64,000 bases of DNA from Atlantibacter subterraneus (GCF_007570865.1 NZ_VLPS01000005.1:248001-312000), one strand, 5' to 3'. Numbered from the stretch's first letter, positions 39,788-49,968 are shown. Made by a program: numbers and translations. Notes: generated from the sequence alone by a model not told the origin.

Positions 39788-39803
39788 GTGAAGTTCAGGT
39801 GAA
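39788..39803 (-). promoter_or_regulatory. CreB binding site (cre-tag) of creD
   Basis: On the minus strand TTCAC-CTGAAC-TTCAC exactly matches the cre-tag TTCAC-N6-TTCAC. A third related TTCA repeat lies about 10 bases closer to creD. It sits in the 77 bases between creC and creD. Confidence 0.85.
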
Positions 39804-39804
39804 G

Positions 39805-41232
39805 TCAGGCGACCGGTAAACAAATGCAGGCTTCTACGCCGCCCTCGGGCCGATTGCGTAGCGTGACTTCGCCTAAATGCAGACGGGCCACTTCCTGCAC
39901 AAACGTCAGCCCAAGCCCGCTGCTTTTCATACCGTGGCTGCGCGGCAAGGAGTAGAAACGTTCAAACACCCGTGCCAGGGCAAAATCTGGAATTCCGCTC
40001 CCGGTATCGGTAACGATTAAGGCTATCGCCTTGTCCTGCTGCCGGGCATGCAGCTCAATCGTCCCGCCTGGCGGAGTGAAATCCATGGCGTTATCGATGA
40101 GACCGCTTAACGCCTGGGCAAGTAGCGCTCTGTCGCCCGCAATAAGGATGCCGGAGGCGCTGCGCTCATCCATCTGCAATCGAATACCGCGCGTAGCTGC
40201 CTGCGGCGCATGATTTTCCATCACGGTTTGAAACAGCGTGGCAACCTCAATCGACGTGCGCTGGATCTCCAGCTTGTTTTCCAGTTTTGCCTGCTGGAGC
40301 AGCTTTTCTATCAGCTGCTGCATGCGGGCATTTTGCTGGAGGATATTGTCGCTGAACCTGGCGATAACGTCAGGCGGCGGCGCTTCACGCAGGATTTCCG
40401 CCGCGCCGCGAATGGCAGCGAGCGGGCTTTTCAGCTCATGGGTTAACGCGTGGACGTACTGCTCGATATAATTTTTCCCTTCCAGCCGGACGCGCATGTT
40501 TTCCAGGGCGTGGGCCAGCTTGCGCAGCTCGCTGCTGCCCGGATTGGGCAACGGTACGGGCCGATCCTGGGTAACGGCATCGGCGTAGTGCACCAGCTTA
40601 CTGATAGAGCGGTTGATCCACAGCGCCACGCCCAGGCCAATCAGCAGCGCAATACCCAGCAGCGCCGCGCCGGCAATCAGGATCCGCCGTTGGCTGCGGC
40701 GGATCACTGGCTCAAGAGCGCTGTTCGGTTTGCCTACCGACAGAACGCCGATGATCTGGCCGTTATTTCTGACCGGTGCCGCCACATACATCACCGAACT
40801 AGCTGGATCGTTGGGATCGCGCGGGGAACTGCGCGCGCCATACTTACCGCGCAGCGTCAGCCAGACGTCGTTCCAGCGCGAGTAATCCTGCCCCAGCGCC
40901 TGGCCTGACGAGTCGTAAACCACCTTCCCCGTGGCGTCAGTAAGATATACGCGATACTCATTTTTATTTTTGATGATGCCGGAGATATTCGCGCTGACCG
41001 GATGGCGATTCAGCCGGGCGAAGGCGCGCGCCAGCTCGCCCTGCTCAGGCTGGCCGGACAGCAAATCATCGCGGGCGATTTCGGCCAGCAGGGTGGCGGA
41101 GTCGTTAAGCATGCCTTCGGTGGCGCGGCGTACGCCGGGTTTGATCTCTTCCCCAAAGATAGAAATGACAAACCACGCCGCCACCGCAACAATCAAAAAA
41201 TAGCCCAGCAGCAGACGCATGCCGATGCGCAT
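39805..41232 (-). CDS. creC: Sensor histidine kinase CreC
   Basis: Inner-membrane sensor kinase of the CreBC system, 475 residues. Two membrane helices flank a periplasmic sensor; HAMP-like linker follows the second; the phosphorylated histidine is His265 in HALTHELKSP. The ATPase domain has DTGSGIPD and SGLGLTFVQE. I use the ATG at 41232, which overlaps the creB stop (TGATG); an upstream GTG at 41238 is possible. Confidence 0.95.
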   Translation of the reverse strand: MRIGMRLLLGYFLIVAVAAWFVISIFGEEIKPGVRRATEGMLNDSATLLAEIARDDLLSGQPEQGELARAFARLNRHPVSANISGIIKNKNEYRVYLTDATGKVVYDSSGQALGQDYSRWNDVWLTLRGKYGARSSPRDPNDPASSVMYVAAPVRNNGQIIGVLSVGKPNSALEPVIRRSQRRILIAGAALLGIALLIGLGVALWINRSISKLVHYADAVTQDRPVPLPNPGSSELRKLAHALENMRVRLEGKNYIEQYVHALTHELKSPLAAIRGAAEILREAPPPDVIARFSDNILQQNARMQQLIEKLLQQAKLENKLEIQRTSIEVATLFQTVMENHAPQAATRGIRLQMDERSASGILIAGDRALLAQALSGLIDNAMDFTPPGGTIELHARQQDKAIALIVTDTGSGIPDFALARVFERFYSLPRSHGMKSSGLGLTFVQEVARLHLGEVTLRNRPEGGVEACICLPVA

Positions 41233-41921
41233 CAGCACACCACCAGGCTGTAACCTAAACCGCGATGGGTATTAATCGGTGATAAGGCGGGATTGACCTC
41301 GCGTAATTTCGCGCGCAGGGTTTTGATATGCGTATCGACGGTGCGATCGAAACTTTCCTGGGCGTCCTGCCAGACGTGATCCATCAGCTGCTGGCGCGAG
41401 AACACGCGCCCAGGCGCTTCAAGCAGCATTTTCATCAGCAGATATTCGTAGCGGGTGAGCTTCAGCGGCACGCCGCACCAGACCACGGACGCCGCCAGGG
41501 TGTTCAGTTCGAACGAACCGACTTTAATGACGCTTTCAGGGTCTTTTACGCGGTTTACCCGGCGCAGAATAGTTCGCACGCGCGCGCACACTTCGCGTGG
41601 CGAGAAGGGTTTCGCCACATAGTCGTCAGCGCCCATTTCCAGCCCCAGCAGTTTATCGACCTCATCGCTGCGGGCGGTTAAAAACAGTACTGGCAAAGCC
41701 GGGTTTTTCGCGAGTAGCTGACGACACAGTTCAAATCCGCTGATATCCGGCAATCCCACATCCAGAATGGCTAAATCCGGCGGCTCGGCATGCAGTGCGG
41801 CCAGCGCGGGCAAGGCCCGCTCAAAGGTCCGCACCCGAAACCCTTCCTGTTGCAGCACATAACCCAGCGTTTCGCTGATGCTGATTTCATCTTCCACCAG
41901 CCAGATCAGGGAGGGGCTCAT
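41232..41921 (-). CDS. creB: Response regulator CreB
   Basis: OmpR/PhoB-type regulator, 229 residues. The receiver aspartate is Asp54 (LAILDVGLPD); C-terminal winged helix ends with DRTVDTHIKTLRAKLRE. Binds cre-tags, one of which lies before creD in this window. Cotranscribed with creC and probably creA. Confidence 0.96.
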   Translation of the reverse strand: MSPSLIWLVEDEISISETLGYVLQQEGFRVRTFERALPALAALHAEPPDLAILDVGLPDISGFELCRQLLAKNPALPVLFLTARSDEVDKLLGLEMGADDYVAKPFSPREVCARVRTILRRVNRVKDPESVIKVGSFELNTLAASVVWCGVPLKLTRYEYLLMKMLLEAPGRVFSRQQLMDHVWQDAQESFDRTVDTHIKTLRAKLREVNPALSPINTHRGLGYSLVVC

Positions 41922-41933
41922 CCGGTTATTCCT

Positions 41934-42416
41934 TTACTGTTGCGGGCTATTCCACGGCATGATCGGCACGGCGCTGAGGGCGTTTTTCGGCGATCCTTCC
42001 ACCACTTTATCGGAATAGGTGAGATAAATAAGGGCGTTACGCTTCATATCATAGAAACGCACCACCTGAAGTTTTTTGAACACCAGCGACGTGCGCTTTC
42101 GGAATACCACCTCGCCCTGTGCTTTACCGCTTTTAATTTTGTCGGAAAGCGTAATTGGCCCTACCTGCTGGCAAGAAATCGCCGCGTCGGAGGTGTCTTC
42201 CGCCAGCCCCAGGCCGCCTTTAATACCGCCGGTTTTGGCGCGGCTAATATAGCAAGTGACGTTTTGCACATCCGGATCGTCAAAGGCCTCAACCACGATT
42301 TTATGGTCCGGGCCAAGCCACTTGAATACCGTATCCACTGAGCCAATTTCTTCGGCGTGCAAACCAATACTTACGCCCATAAGGAGCGCGGCTAAGGTCA
42401 ATGCTTTATATTTCAT
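41934..42416 (-). CDS. creA: Conserved protein CreA
   Basis: 160-residue exported protein of unknown function (CreA family). Signal peptide at residues 1-21 ([13 protein letters not shown]), then the conserved [24 protein letters not shown]. First gene of creABCD, 12 bases before creB. It diverges from rob across 190 bases. Confidence 0.93.
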   Translation of the reverse strand: MKYKALTLAALLMGVSIGLHAEEIGSVDTVFKWLGPDHKIVVEAFDDPDVQNVTCYISRAKTGGIKGGLGLAEDTSDAAISCQQVGPITLSDKIKSGKAQGEVVFRKRTSLVFKKLQVVRFYDMKRNALIYLTYSDKVVEGSPKNALSAVPIMPWNSPQQ

Positions 42417-42606
42417 ATTGTTACCAATTGAGAATGTTATAGTTACAAATATCTTTAAATTTCACGTTATTATTAATTTAGGAATATATTAATGCCAAAT
42501 CTGGCACATTTTGTTAAAAAAAACACCCAACGCTAAAAGTCTAAAGAATGCTACTATCCGCTACCGAAAACACCCCAGGTGTATTATGTATGGATGAGGA
42601 ATAGAT

Positions 42607-43479
42607 ATGGATCAGGCCGGGATTATTCGCGATTTGCTGAGTTGGCTGGAAAGTCATCTCGATCAACCCCTGTCTCTCGATAATGTGGCTACGAAAGCTG
42701 GCTATTCCAAGTGGCATTTGCAAAGAATGTTCAAAGACGTTACGGGCCATGCTATCGGTGCCTACATACGGGCGCGCCGCTTGTCCAAATCCGCTGTCGC
42801 CCTGCGTTTAACCTCGCGGCCTATTCTGGATATCGCACTCCAGTATCGCTTCGATTCACAGCAGACCTTTACCCGGGCATTCAAGAAGCAGTTCTCGGTG
42901 ACGCCAGCGCTTTACCGCCGTTCTTCTGACTGGAGCGCGCAGGGTATGCGTTCACCGCTCAGCCTGGATAATACGCCGCTTCCGGTTCATGAATTCGTCA
43001 CCCTTCCCATCCTGCACCTGACAGGGCTGACCCAGAGCTACGTCTGTTCACTGGAAGAGATGGCGGAACTGCGCCATGAAATGCGCGTGCAGTTCTGGCA
43101 AGCGTTTCTGGGTAATTCGCCGGATATCCCGCCGGTGCTGTATGGCCTCAATGAATCACGCCCAAGCATGGAAAGGGACGACGATCAGGAAGTGCTGTAT
43201 ACCACCGCCCTGTCGCCGGATCTCATTAACGGCCATATTCAGGACTGCCACCCGGTCACGGTGGAAGGCGGCGATTATGTGCAATTTACCTATGAAGGAC
43301 TGGGAACCGGGCTACAGGAATTTATCTTTTTACTGTACGGCACCGTCATGCCGAAGCTCGGGCTGACGCGCCGCCGCGGCGTGGATATTGAGCGCTACTT
43401 CCCCGCTGAAGATGCCAAACGGGGTGAGCGCCCAATCCAGTTGCGTTGCGACTATCTAATCCCGGTTCGCCGCGCTTAG
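42607..43479 (+). CDS. rob: AraC/XylS-family regulator Rob
   Basis: 290-residue regulator of the MarA/SoxS/Rob group. The N-terminal DNA-binding domain with two helix-turn-helices (VATKAGYSKWHLQRMFKDVTG, split over residues 27-47, and FDSQQTFTRAFKKQF) is near identical to E. coli Rob. The C-terminal domain has the GyrI-like fold that senses bile salts and fatty acids. Controls efflux and stress genes. The stop codon overlaps that of gpmB. Confidence 0.97.
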   Translation: MDQAGIIRDLLSWLESHLDQPLSLDNVATKAGYSKWHLQRMFKDVTGHAIGAYIRARRLSKSAVALRLTSRPILDIALQYRFDSQQTFTRAFKKQFSVTPALYRRSSDWSAQGMRSPLSLDNTPLPVHEFVTLPILHLTGLTQSYVCSLEEMAELRHEMRVQFWQAFLGNSPDIPPVLYGLNESRPSMERDDDQEVLYTTALSPDLINGHIQDCHPVTVEGGDYVQFTYEGLGTGLQEFIFLLYGTVMPKLGLTRRRGVDIERYFPAEDAKRGERPIQLRCDYLIPVRRA

Positions 43480-44123
43480 CGCTGTAACTCATCCAGCGCG
43501 GGGGCGTCCAGATGTGAGACGTCGCCCGCCGTTTCTACCACCCATCCCGACGCCAGCCAGGCGCTTTCCTGGTAATCCACGCGCGAAATCGAGCAGTTAC
43601 GCAGACGCAGACGACGCTCAGCCCAGGCCGGCAGGCCAAGAATGGTACTCACCAGGCAACCCAGCGCCATGCCGTGGCTAACCAGCAGCGGGCGGCTGCC
43701 TTTCGGTAACAACAGACAATCATTCAGCGCCGCATGCATCCGCTCGCTCAACTCAAACATCGACTCACCATCGGGGATACGGCCCTCTTCGGTGCCGTTA
43801 ACCAACTGACGTCGCCAGCCCTCTTCTTCTTCGGTTAACGCGTCAATGTGGCGCTGTTCCAGCACCCCCATGTCCAGCTCGCGCAGGCGCGGATCGTAGG
43901 TGATCTCGCAGCCGCAGGCATCAGCAATAATTTCCGCCGTGCGGCGCGTCCGCCCCAGATCGCTGGCAATCACGTGGGTAATGCCCAGCGTTTTGACACG
44001 CTCCCCCACCTGGTAAGCCTGGCGCTCACCTTTCTCGGTGAGTTTGCTGTCAGACTGGCCCTGAATGCGACGTTCGGCATTCCACTGCGTTTCACCGTGA
44101 CGAACAAGGTATACCTGTAACAT
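43476..44123 (-). CDS. gpmB: Phosphoglycerate mutase-family phosphatase GpmB
   Basis: Histidine phosphatase superfamily protein, 215 residues. Catalytic RHGE motif near the N-terminus (LVRHGETQWNAERR) and the second histidine in VSHGMALG. Whether it is a true mutase is doubtful in E. coli; phosphatase activity is likely. Convergent with rob. Confidence 0.95.
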   Translation of the reverse strand: MLQVYLVRHGETQWNAERRIQGQSDSKLTEKGERQAYQVGERVKTLGITHVIASDLGRTRRTAEIIADACGCEITYDPRLRELDMGVLEQRHIDALTEEEEGWRRQLVNGTEEGRIPDGESMFELSERMHAALNDCLLLPKGSRPLLVSHGMALGCLVSTILGLPAWAERRLRLRNCSISRVDYQESAWLASGWVVETAGDVSHLDAPALDELQR

Positions 44124-44177
44124 GCTTTTTATCCGTTATACTGCGACGATATTGATTAAGACGAGACGTTAAACATT

Positions 44178-44693
44178 ATGTACCACGTTATCTGCGCTAC
44201 CACTAATCCCGCCAAAATTCAGGCGATTCTGCAGGCATTTAACGAGATATTTACACCAGGATCCTGCCACATCACCTCGGTGGACGTCGAGAGCGGCGTG
44301 CCGGAACAGCCCCTTGGAAGTCATGAAACGCGGCAAGGCGCACGCAATCGCGTGGTCAATGCCCGCGCGCTGTGCCCGGATGCCGATTTCTGGGTGGCGA
44401 TTGAAGCCGGTATTGATGATGACAGCACCTTCAGCTGGGTGGTCATTGAAAATGCGCAACAGCGCGGCGAAGCGCGATCCGCCACGTTGCCCCTTCCCGC
44501 CGCGATCCTCGAAAAAGTCCGCGCGGGCCAGGCGCTCGGCCCGGTGATGTCGGCGTATACCGGAATCAATGAAATAGGCCGTAAAGAGGGGGCGATTGGC
44601 GTGTTTACCGCCGGTGCGCTGACCCGCAGCAGCGTTTACCATCAGGCGGTGGTGCTGGCGCTCTCACCGTTTCACAACGCCGTTTACCGCTGA
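44178..44693 (+). CDS. yjjX: ITPase/XTPase YjjX
   Basis: House-cleaning nucleoside triphosphatase, 171 residues, that removes ITP and XTP. Conserved [12 protein letters not shown] at the N-terminus and [10 protein letters not shown] in the middle. Divergent from gpmB; its 3' end overlaps the 3' end of trpR by ten bases on the opposite strand. Confidence 0.95.
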   Translation: MYHVICATTNPAKIQAILQAFNEIFTPGSCHITSVDVESGVPEQPLGSHETRQGARNRVVNARALCPDADFWVAIEAGIDDDSTFSWVVIENAQQRGEARSATLPLPAAILEKVRAGQALGPVMSAYTGINEIGRKEGAIGVFTAGALTRSSVYHQAVVLALSPFHNAVYR

Positions 44694-45013
44694 GTTTTCA
44701 GCAGGATCTCTTCAAGCCAGGCGCGTAATTCCACCGGGGCAGACTTCAGGCTGTTAGAGCCGCGCGTGATCGTGGCGATCCCCGCCCCCAGCTCGCTTTT
44801 CAGTTCACGCTGGCTCATCTCGCCGCGCAGCAGTTCTTCAATAATACGCACGCGTGTCCCCAGCGCCGTCCGTTCGTCCGGCGTCAGGAGCAGGGTTAAT
44901 AAAGGAAGATGAAGCTGGTTGTCAAAGGACTGCTTCAGGAGATCCACAAAGCGTAGCCATTCCTGTTGGCTCTGTTCATCCTGCGCCGCGGACCAGGGTG
45001 ATTGTTGAGTCAT
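44684..45013 (-). CDS. trpR: Trp operon repressor
   Basis: 109-residue dimeric repressor activated by tryptophan. The DNA-binding helix-turn-helix is [21 protein letters not shown] use the ATG at 45013 ([11 protein letters not shown]), matching E. coli TrpR; the frame extends to 45034 through the operator. It has its own operator directly upstream. Confidence 0.97.
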   Translation of the reverse strand: MTQQSPWSAAQDEQSQQEWLRFVDLLKQSFDNQLHLPLLTLLLTPDERTALGTRVRIIEELLRGEMSQRELKSELGAGIATITRGSNSLKSAPVELRAWLEEILLKTQR

Positions 45014-45033
45014 GTTATGCCGCCCTACCTTCA

Positions 45034-45049
45034 TACTATTTAACTAGTA
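45034..45049 (-). promoter_or_regulatory. trp operator upstream of trpR
   Basis: TACTATTT-AACTAGTA is a palindrome with one mismatch and matches the CTAGTTAACTAG trp operator core. It lies 20 bases before the trpR start, consistent with autorepression. Confidence 0.88.
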
Positions 45050-45074
45050 CAGCAGCATAACATATTGCTCATCA

Positions 45075-47009
45075 TCAGTAACGACGTTGCCACTCATTCT
45101 GCGTCATCAGAACCGGTTTATCGCCCATGAAATAACGGTAGTAGGCGTCATAGGCCAGCACGTTTTTCACATAGCCGCGGGTTTCTGAGAACGGAATGCT
45201 CTCGACAAACGCCACCGCGTCGATCCTGCCCGCGCTGTTGCCCAGCCACGTGCGTACCCGTCCCGGCCCGGCGTTATACGCTGCCGAGGCGAAAATACGG
45301 TTATCACCAAACTGCTGATACACCGACTCCAGATACTGCGTACCGATATTGATATTGGTTTCCGGATCGAGCAGCTGATTCACGCCGCTGTAGCCCGGAA
45401 TACCAAACTTCTGCACGGTATGAGCAGCGGTGGCGGGCATGATTTGCATCAGCCCCGACGCGCCGACCGGCGAGCGCACTTTCGGGTTCCAGGCGCTCTC
45501 CTGGCGGGCAATCGCCATGGCATAGCTTTGCGATATGTCTTTGCCGCTGATGTAGCGCTTAAACAGGTTTTCATAGGCCAGCGGGAAACGCTCTTCGAGA
45601 TGATCCCACAGCTTACCGGCGATAGTGGCCTGCACGCTGAGATCCCACCAGTCGCGGTCAAACGCATAGCGAGCCAGCGCCGCCTGTTCCTGGCTGGGGC
45701 GGCTGGCGATCAGGTTCGCCCATTCGCTGCGCGCAGTGTTATCCAGCCCCCAGTACATCAGCTCGCGCACTCTCGCCATCTCTGCGCCCTGAAACAGCGC
45801 GGCATCGCCTTTCGGGGCTTTATCTACTCGCAGCGGATAATCTTCATTTAAACGCTGGGCTGCCACCATCGGGTAAAAGCCGCGTTGCTGCATCAGCGAG
45901 CGCAGGATTTCATTCGCCTCTTCAGTACGGCCACGTTCAAGCAATAAATCCGCCTGCCAGTAGCGCCATTCGTCTTTCTCTTTGGCTTCCATCGGCAGCC
46001 GCGCCAGCCAGGTGTTCAGCCCGACGCGATCGCCGGTACCCAGCGCGATGCGGATCCGCCGTTCAATCAGCGATGTGGATCCCGAACGCATGATCGCATC
46101 GTCGCGCCAGCGGGCCTGATCGCTGGTAATGTCGTTGCCCATCAGACGCCACGCCACCAGATCTCTTAACTCCTGGGCCTGGGCATCGTTAAGCTGCTGC
46201 GCCTGCACCAGCGAAGGGATCATCAACCGGGCATTTTCCGCATCCTGGCGCGCCACGCTGGCAAAAGCCACCGCCGCCATCTGGCGAGTGAAATCGGTCG
46301 AACCGACGCTGCGGGCAAAGGTCAGCACGCTATTAGGATCGTTCACCAGGCTCACCAGGGCGCTGGAAATCGTCTGGTAATCCGCTGGCATTTGCGATGC
46401 CAGATTGGTCACGAGGCGCGTATTGCCCTCTTTCATCGCCAGCCGGATACGTTCAAGGTACGCGAGCGGATCCTGCTGACCGGAACTACGCCAGGCGGAA
46501 AACAGCCGGTCGCAGGCCGACGGCAAATTCTTACCGGTCAGCCAGATCTCTTTTGCCCCGCTGTACACGGTAACGGTGTCGCCAGTATTCCACTTTGCGT
46601 AGTAATAGTTACATTTCGCTTCCGTGGCGGAAGGCACCTGGGGGCTGAACGCCAGCAGTCCGCGCCAGTCCTCCCGGCGCGCCAGTTCGTTGACAAAACG
46701 GTTAGTCAGGGTTCTGGCGGGCGGTAGCGTCGGGTTGGCGCGCACAAACTGCGTGACGGCCAACGCCGGTTGATTCATGAGATCGTCAGTTAACTGGCGG
46801 TATTGCAAATAAGGGTAGAGCGGATACTCGGTCAGGGTGGGCATCAGTTGCGCCACGGTATCCATCTGGCGGTTATCCCACGCCTGCTTAACCTGCGCAT
46901 AGCGGCTGCGCTGCTCTTCCAGCGAATCAGCCCATACCGCCTGGCTGATGGTCATCAGACACACGCCCGCAGTCAGCACTCGCCAGGCGGTCTGTTTAGC
47001 TTTCATCAC
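45075..47009 (-). CDS. slt: Soluble lytic murein transglycosylase Slt70
   Basis: Periplasmic enzyme cleaving the glycan strand of peptidoglycan to 1,6-anhydro-muropeptides, 644 residues (E. coli 645). Signal peptide ends near residue 27 (ISQAVWA-DS). A long alpha-helical ring domain precedes the C-terminal lysozyme-like domain with the catalytic glutamate in AIARQESAWNP and GLMQIMPATA and AAYNAGPGR motifs. Upstream of trpR on the same strand as in E. coli. Confidence 0.96.
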   Translation of the reverse strand: MMKAKQTAWRVLTAGVCLMTISQAVWADSLEEQRSRYAQVKQAWDNRQMDTVAQLMPTLTEYPLYPYLQYRQLTDDLMNQPALAVTQFVRANPTLPPARTLTNRFVNELARREDWRGLLAFSPQVPSATEAKCNYYYAKWNTGDTVTVYSGAKEIWLTGKNLPSACDRLFSAWRSSGQQDPLAYLERIRLAMKEGNTRLVTNLASQMPADYQTISSALVSLVNDPNSVLTFARSVGSTDFTRQMAAVAFASVARQDAENARLMIPSLVQAQQLNDAQAQELRDLVAWRLMGNDITSDQARWRDDAIMRSGSTSLIERRIRIALGTGDRVGLNTWLARLPMEAKEKDEWRYWQADLLLERGRTEEANEILRSLMQQRGFYPMVAAQRLNEDYPLRVDKAPKGDAALFQGAEMARVRELMYWGLDNTARSEWANLIASRPSQEQAALARYAFDRDWWDLSVQATIAGKLWDHLEERFPLAYENLFKRYISGKDISQSYAMAIARQESAWNPKVRSPVGASGLMQIMPATAAHTVQKFGIPGYSGVNQLLDPETNINIGTQYLESVYQQFGDNRIFASAAYNAGPGRVRTWLGNSAGRIDAVAFVESIPFSETRGYVKNVLAYDAYYRYFMGDKPVLMTQNEWQRRY

Positions 47010-47240
47010 TCGACATCCCTCATGATGGATTAACGGCTACGGCATCATGCCGCTGTAATACGATACTTTATGCTAACCAGGGGTTTGCGGTTGCGCCACG
47101 TCGCGGACACTTTTTTACGTTAAAGCAGGCTGCGGGCGAGCTAACACTCCGCGCCCACGATGCTGGGATTACCCAGGGAAAAAGGCTACACTTCGCCACT
47201 AATCACATCACCAATGAATATAAAGAGGCGAAGTCGCAAC

Positions 47241-48908
47241 GTGGCTCAATTCGTTTATACCATGCATCGTGTCGGCAAAGTGGTTCCGCCGAAACGCCAT
47301 ATTCTTAAAAACATCTCTCTGAGCTTTTTCCCCGGGGCGAAAATCGGGGTGCTGGGCCTGAACGGTGCCGGTAAATCCACCCTGCTGCGCATCATGGCGG
47401 GCATTGATACCGATATCGAAGGCGAAGCGCGTCCGCAGCCTGGCATCAAGATCGGCTATCTGCCCCAGGAGCCGCAGCTCAACACCGAACACACCGTGCG
47501 TGAATCCGTGGAAGAAGCGGTTTCCGAAGTGGTTAACGCGCTGAAAGGCCTCGACGAAGTGTATGCCAAATACGCGGAGCCGGACGCCGACTTCGATAAA
47601 CTGGCCGCACTGCAGGGCAAGTTTGAAGAGATCATCCAGGCCCATGACGGCCACAACCTGAACATCCAGCTGGAGCGCGCCGCCGATGCGCTGCGTCTGC
47701 CGGACTGGGATGCCAAAATTGGCAACCTGTCCGGTGGTGAACGCCGCCGCGTCGCGCTGTGCCGCCTGCTGCTGGAAAAACCAGACATGCTGCTGCTCGA
47801 CGAACCGACTAACCACCTGGATGCTGAATCCGTGGCCTGGCTTGAGCGCTTCCTGCACGACTTCGAGGGTACCGTGGTGGCAATCACCCACGACCGTTAC
47901 TTCCTCGATAACGTTGCCGGTTGGATCCTGGAGCTGGACCGTGGCGAAGGCATTCCGTGGGAAGGCAACTACTCCTCCTGGCTGGAGCAGAAAGATCAGC
48001 GCCTGGCGCAGGAAGCCTCTCAGGAAGCGGCACGCCGTAAGTCCATTGAGAAAGAGCTGGAGTGGGTGCGTCAGGGCGCGAAAGGCCGTCAGTCCAAGGG
48101 CAAAGCCCGTCTGGCGCGTTTTGAAGAGCTTAACAACGCCGAATACCAGAAACGTAACGAAACCAACGAACTGTTTATTCCACCGGGAGCGCGTCTGGGG
48201 GATAAAGTGGTTGAAGTCACTAATCTGCGTAAATCCTATGGCGATCGCGTGCTGATCGACGATCTGACCTTCTCGGTGCCGAAAGGCGCGATTGTCGGCA
48301 TCATCGGCCCGAACGGCGCGGGTAAATCCACCCTGTTCCGCATGATGTCAGGCCAGGAACAGCCGGACAGCGGCACCATCACCCTGGGTGAAACCGTGAA
48401 GCTGGCGTCCGTGGATCAGTTCCGCGACAGCATGGATAACAGCAAAACCGTGTGGGAAGAAGTCTCCGGCGGGCTGGATATCATGCGTATCGGCAACACC
48501 GAAATGCCAAGCCGCGCCTACGTGGGCCGCTTTAACTTTAAAGGCGTCGACCAGGGCAAACGCGTGGGCGAACTGTCCGGCGGCGAGCGCGGTCGTCTGC
48601 ACCTGGCGAAGCTGCTACAGGTAGGCGGCAACGTGCTGCTGCTCGATGAACCGACCAACGACCTGGATATCGAAACCCTGCGCGCGCTGGAAAACGCCCT
48701 GCTGGAATTCCCGGGCTGCGCCATGGTTATCTCGCACGACCGTTGGTTCCTTGACCGTATCGCGACCCATATTCTGGATTACCAGGATGAAGGCAAAGTG
48801 GAATTCTTCGAAGGTAACTTCACCGAATACGAAGAGTACAAAAAACGCACCCTTGGCGCCGACGCGCTGGAGCCGAAGCGTATTAAGTACAAACGTATCA
48901 CTAAGTAA
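47241..48908 (+). CDS. ettA: Energy-dependent translational throttle protein EttA
   Basis: ABC-F ATPase that binds the ribosomal E site and gates the first translation step according to ATP/ADP ratio. Two ABC domains with Walker A GLNGAGKST and GPNGAGKST and signatures LSGGERRR and LSGGERGR; the interdomain linker between them holds the tRNA-interacting arm. The start is GTG at 47241 (VAQFVYTMHRVGKVVPPKR, read as Met), giving 555 residues as in E. coli; the longer frame to 47160 is unsupported. Confidence 0.96.
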   Translation: MAQFVYTMHRVGKVVPPKRHILKNISLSFFPGAKIGVLGLNGAGKSTLLRIMAGIDTDIEGEARPQPGIKIGYLPQEPQLNTEHTVRESVEEAVSEVVNALKGLDEVYAKYAEPDADFDKLAALQGKFEEIIQAHDGHNLNIQLERAADALRLPDWDAKIGNLSGGERRRVALCRLLLEKPDMLLLDEPTNHLDAESVAWLERFLHDFEGTVVAITHDRYFLDNVAGWILELDRGEGIPWEGNYSSWLEQKDQRLAQEASQEAARRKSIEKELEWVRQGAKGRQSKGKARLARFEELNNAEYQKRNETNELFIPPGARLGDKVVEVTNLRKSYGDRVLIDDLTFSVPKGAIVGIIGPNGAGKSTLFRMMSGQEQPDSGTITLGETVKLASVDQFRDSMDNSKTVWEEVSGGLDIMRIGNTEMPSRAYVGRFNFKGVDQGKRVGELSGGERGRLHLAKLLQVGGNVLLLDEPTNDLDIETLRALENALLEFPGCAMVISHDRWFLDRIATHILDYQDEGKVEFFEGNFTEYEEYKKRTLGADALEPKRIKYKRITK

Positions 48909-48914
48909 TGCCAG

Positions 48915-48941
48915 CGGCCCTCTCTGAGGGCCGTTTTTTTA
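48915..48941 (+). terminator. ettA rho-independent terminator
   Basis: CGGCCCTC/GAGGGCCG stem with a three-base loop and seven Ts, shortly after the ettA stop. Its T-run reaches the stop region of the convergent LysR gene. Confidence 0.9.
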
Positions 48942-49853
48942 TTGCCGCCGCTGATGGCTATCCGTATACGAATCCTTTATTTCTGAATACTGCGTCGCGA
49001 ACGCGATATAACAAGCCAGCGCTGGCGAGTTCAGCTTGCGGCTTGGGTAAACCAGATAGAGGTCATTACCTTCAGGCTTCCAGTCCGTCAGAACGCGGGA
49101 TAACTCGCCGCTTGCCAACGCCGCTTCCACCAGAAAGGAGGGTAATAAGGTTATGCCTGCCCCCTGCTGGGCGCATTCGCGCGCATAGAGCAAATTGTCC
49201 GTGGTATGCAATCGCGGCAGGTCGCAACGATGATACGCCTCGCCCTTTTGCAGTACCCATTCGCTCCAGGCGCGATGCACAATGCACTGATGCTCCGGCA
49301 ACTGGCTGGGGTGTTCAATCGCTTGATGACTATGCAGATAGTCCCGTGAAGCAACCAGCACGCGCGGGCTGTGGCCTATCATCCGTCCAATCAATGAAGA
49401 ATCCTGCGGTTTACCGGTACGCAGCGCCACGTCATACCCCGCGTCGACCAAATCCACCACCTCATCAGAGATAGACACTTCCAGCACCACGTCCGGAAAA
49501 CTGCGCTGAAACTGGGTATTCATTCGCGCCAGTAGCGTCGCGCCAATGCCTGCCGGACAGGTGATGCGCAACCGGCCGCTGGGGTTATCGCGCAGCCGTT
49601 GCAGCGCATATTCGGCGCGTTCCGAGGCATCGAGCATTTCCCGGCAGTGAACCAGATAGCGCTCGCCGGCAAACGTCAGGTTGATTTTACGGGTAGTGCG
49701 ATTAAGCAACCGCAATCCCACCTGCTGTTCCAGCTGGCTGATGCGCTGGCTGACGCTGGATTTGGGTAGCCCTGCTTGCAGAGCCGCGGCGGTAAAACTC
49801 CCCCGCTCCGCCACCAGCGCAAACAGCGCCATATCCTGAAGTTGTTTAAACAT
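48939..49853 (-). CDS. LysR-family transcriptional regulator
   Basis: 304-residue LysR regulator with an N-terminal helix-turn-helix (GSFTAAALQAGLPKSSVSQRI, split around residues 17-37) and substrate-binding-like C-terminal domain; sequence style resembles the DmlR/AaeR-like group. It diverges from a dehydrogenase gene across 115 bases, the usual arrangement for a LysR regulator and its target. The effector is unknown. Confidence 0.88.
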   Translation of the reverse strand: MFKQLQDMALFALVAERGSFTAAALQAGLPKSSVSQRISQLEQQVGLRLLNRTTRKINLTFAGERYLVHCREMLDASERAEYALQRLRDNPSGRLRITCPAGIGATLLARMNTQFQRSFPDVVLEVSISDEVVDLVDAGYDVALRTGKPQDSSLIGRMIGHSPRVLVASRDYLHSHQAIEHPSQLPEHQCIVHRAWSEWVLQKGEAYHRCDLPRLHTTDNLLYARECAQQGAGITLLPSFLVEAALASGELSRVLTDWKPEGNDLYLVYPSRKLNSPALACYIAFATQYSEIKDSYTDSHQRRQ

Positions 49854-49968
49854 GATTGTTCATCTCAAACGAACACAGCGTTAGTGATTGTCCATCTTAT
49901 CATTCTTATTTCCGTAGCCTAGACTGTTCCACATCATCACCTTTCAAACCCGATACGCGGAGCGCACC

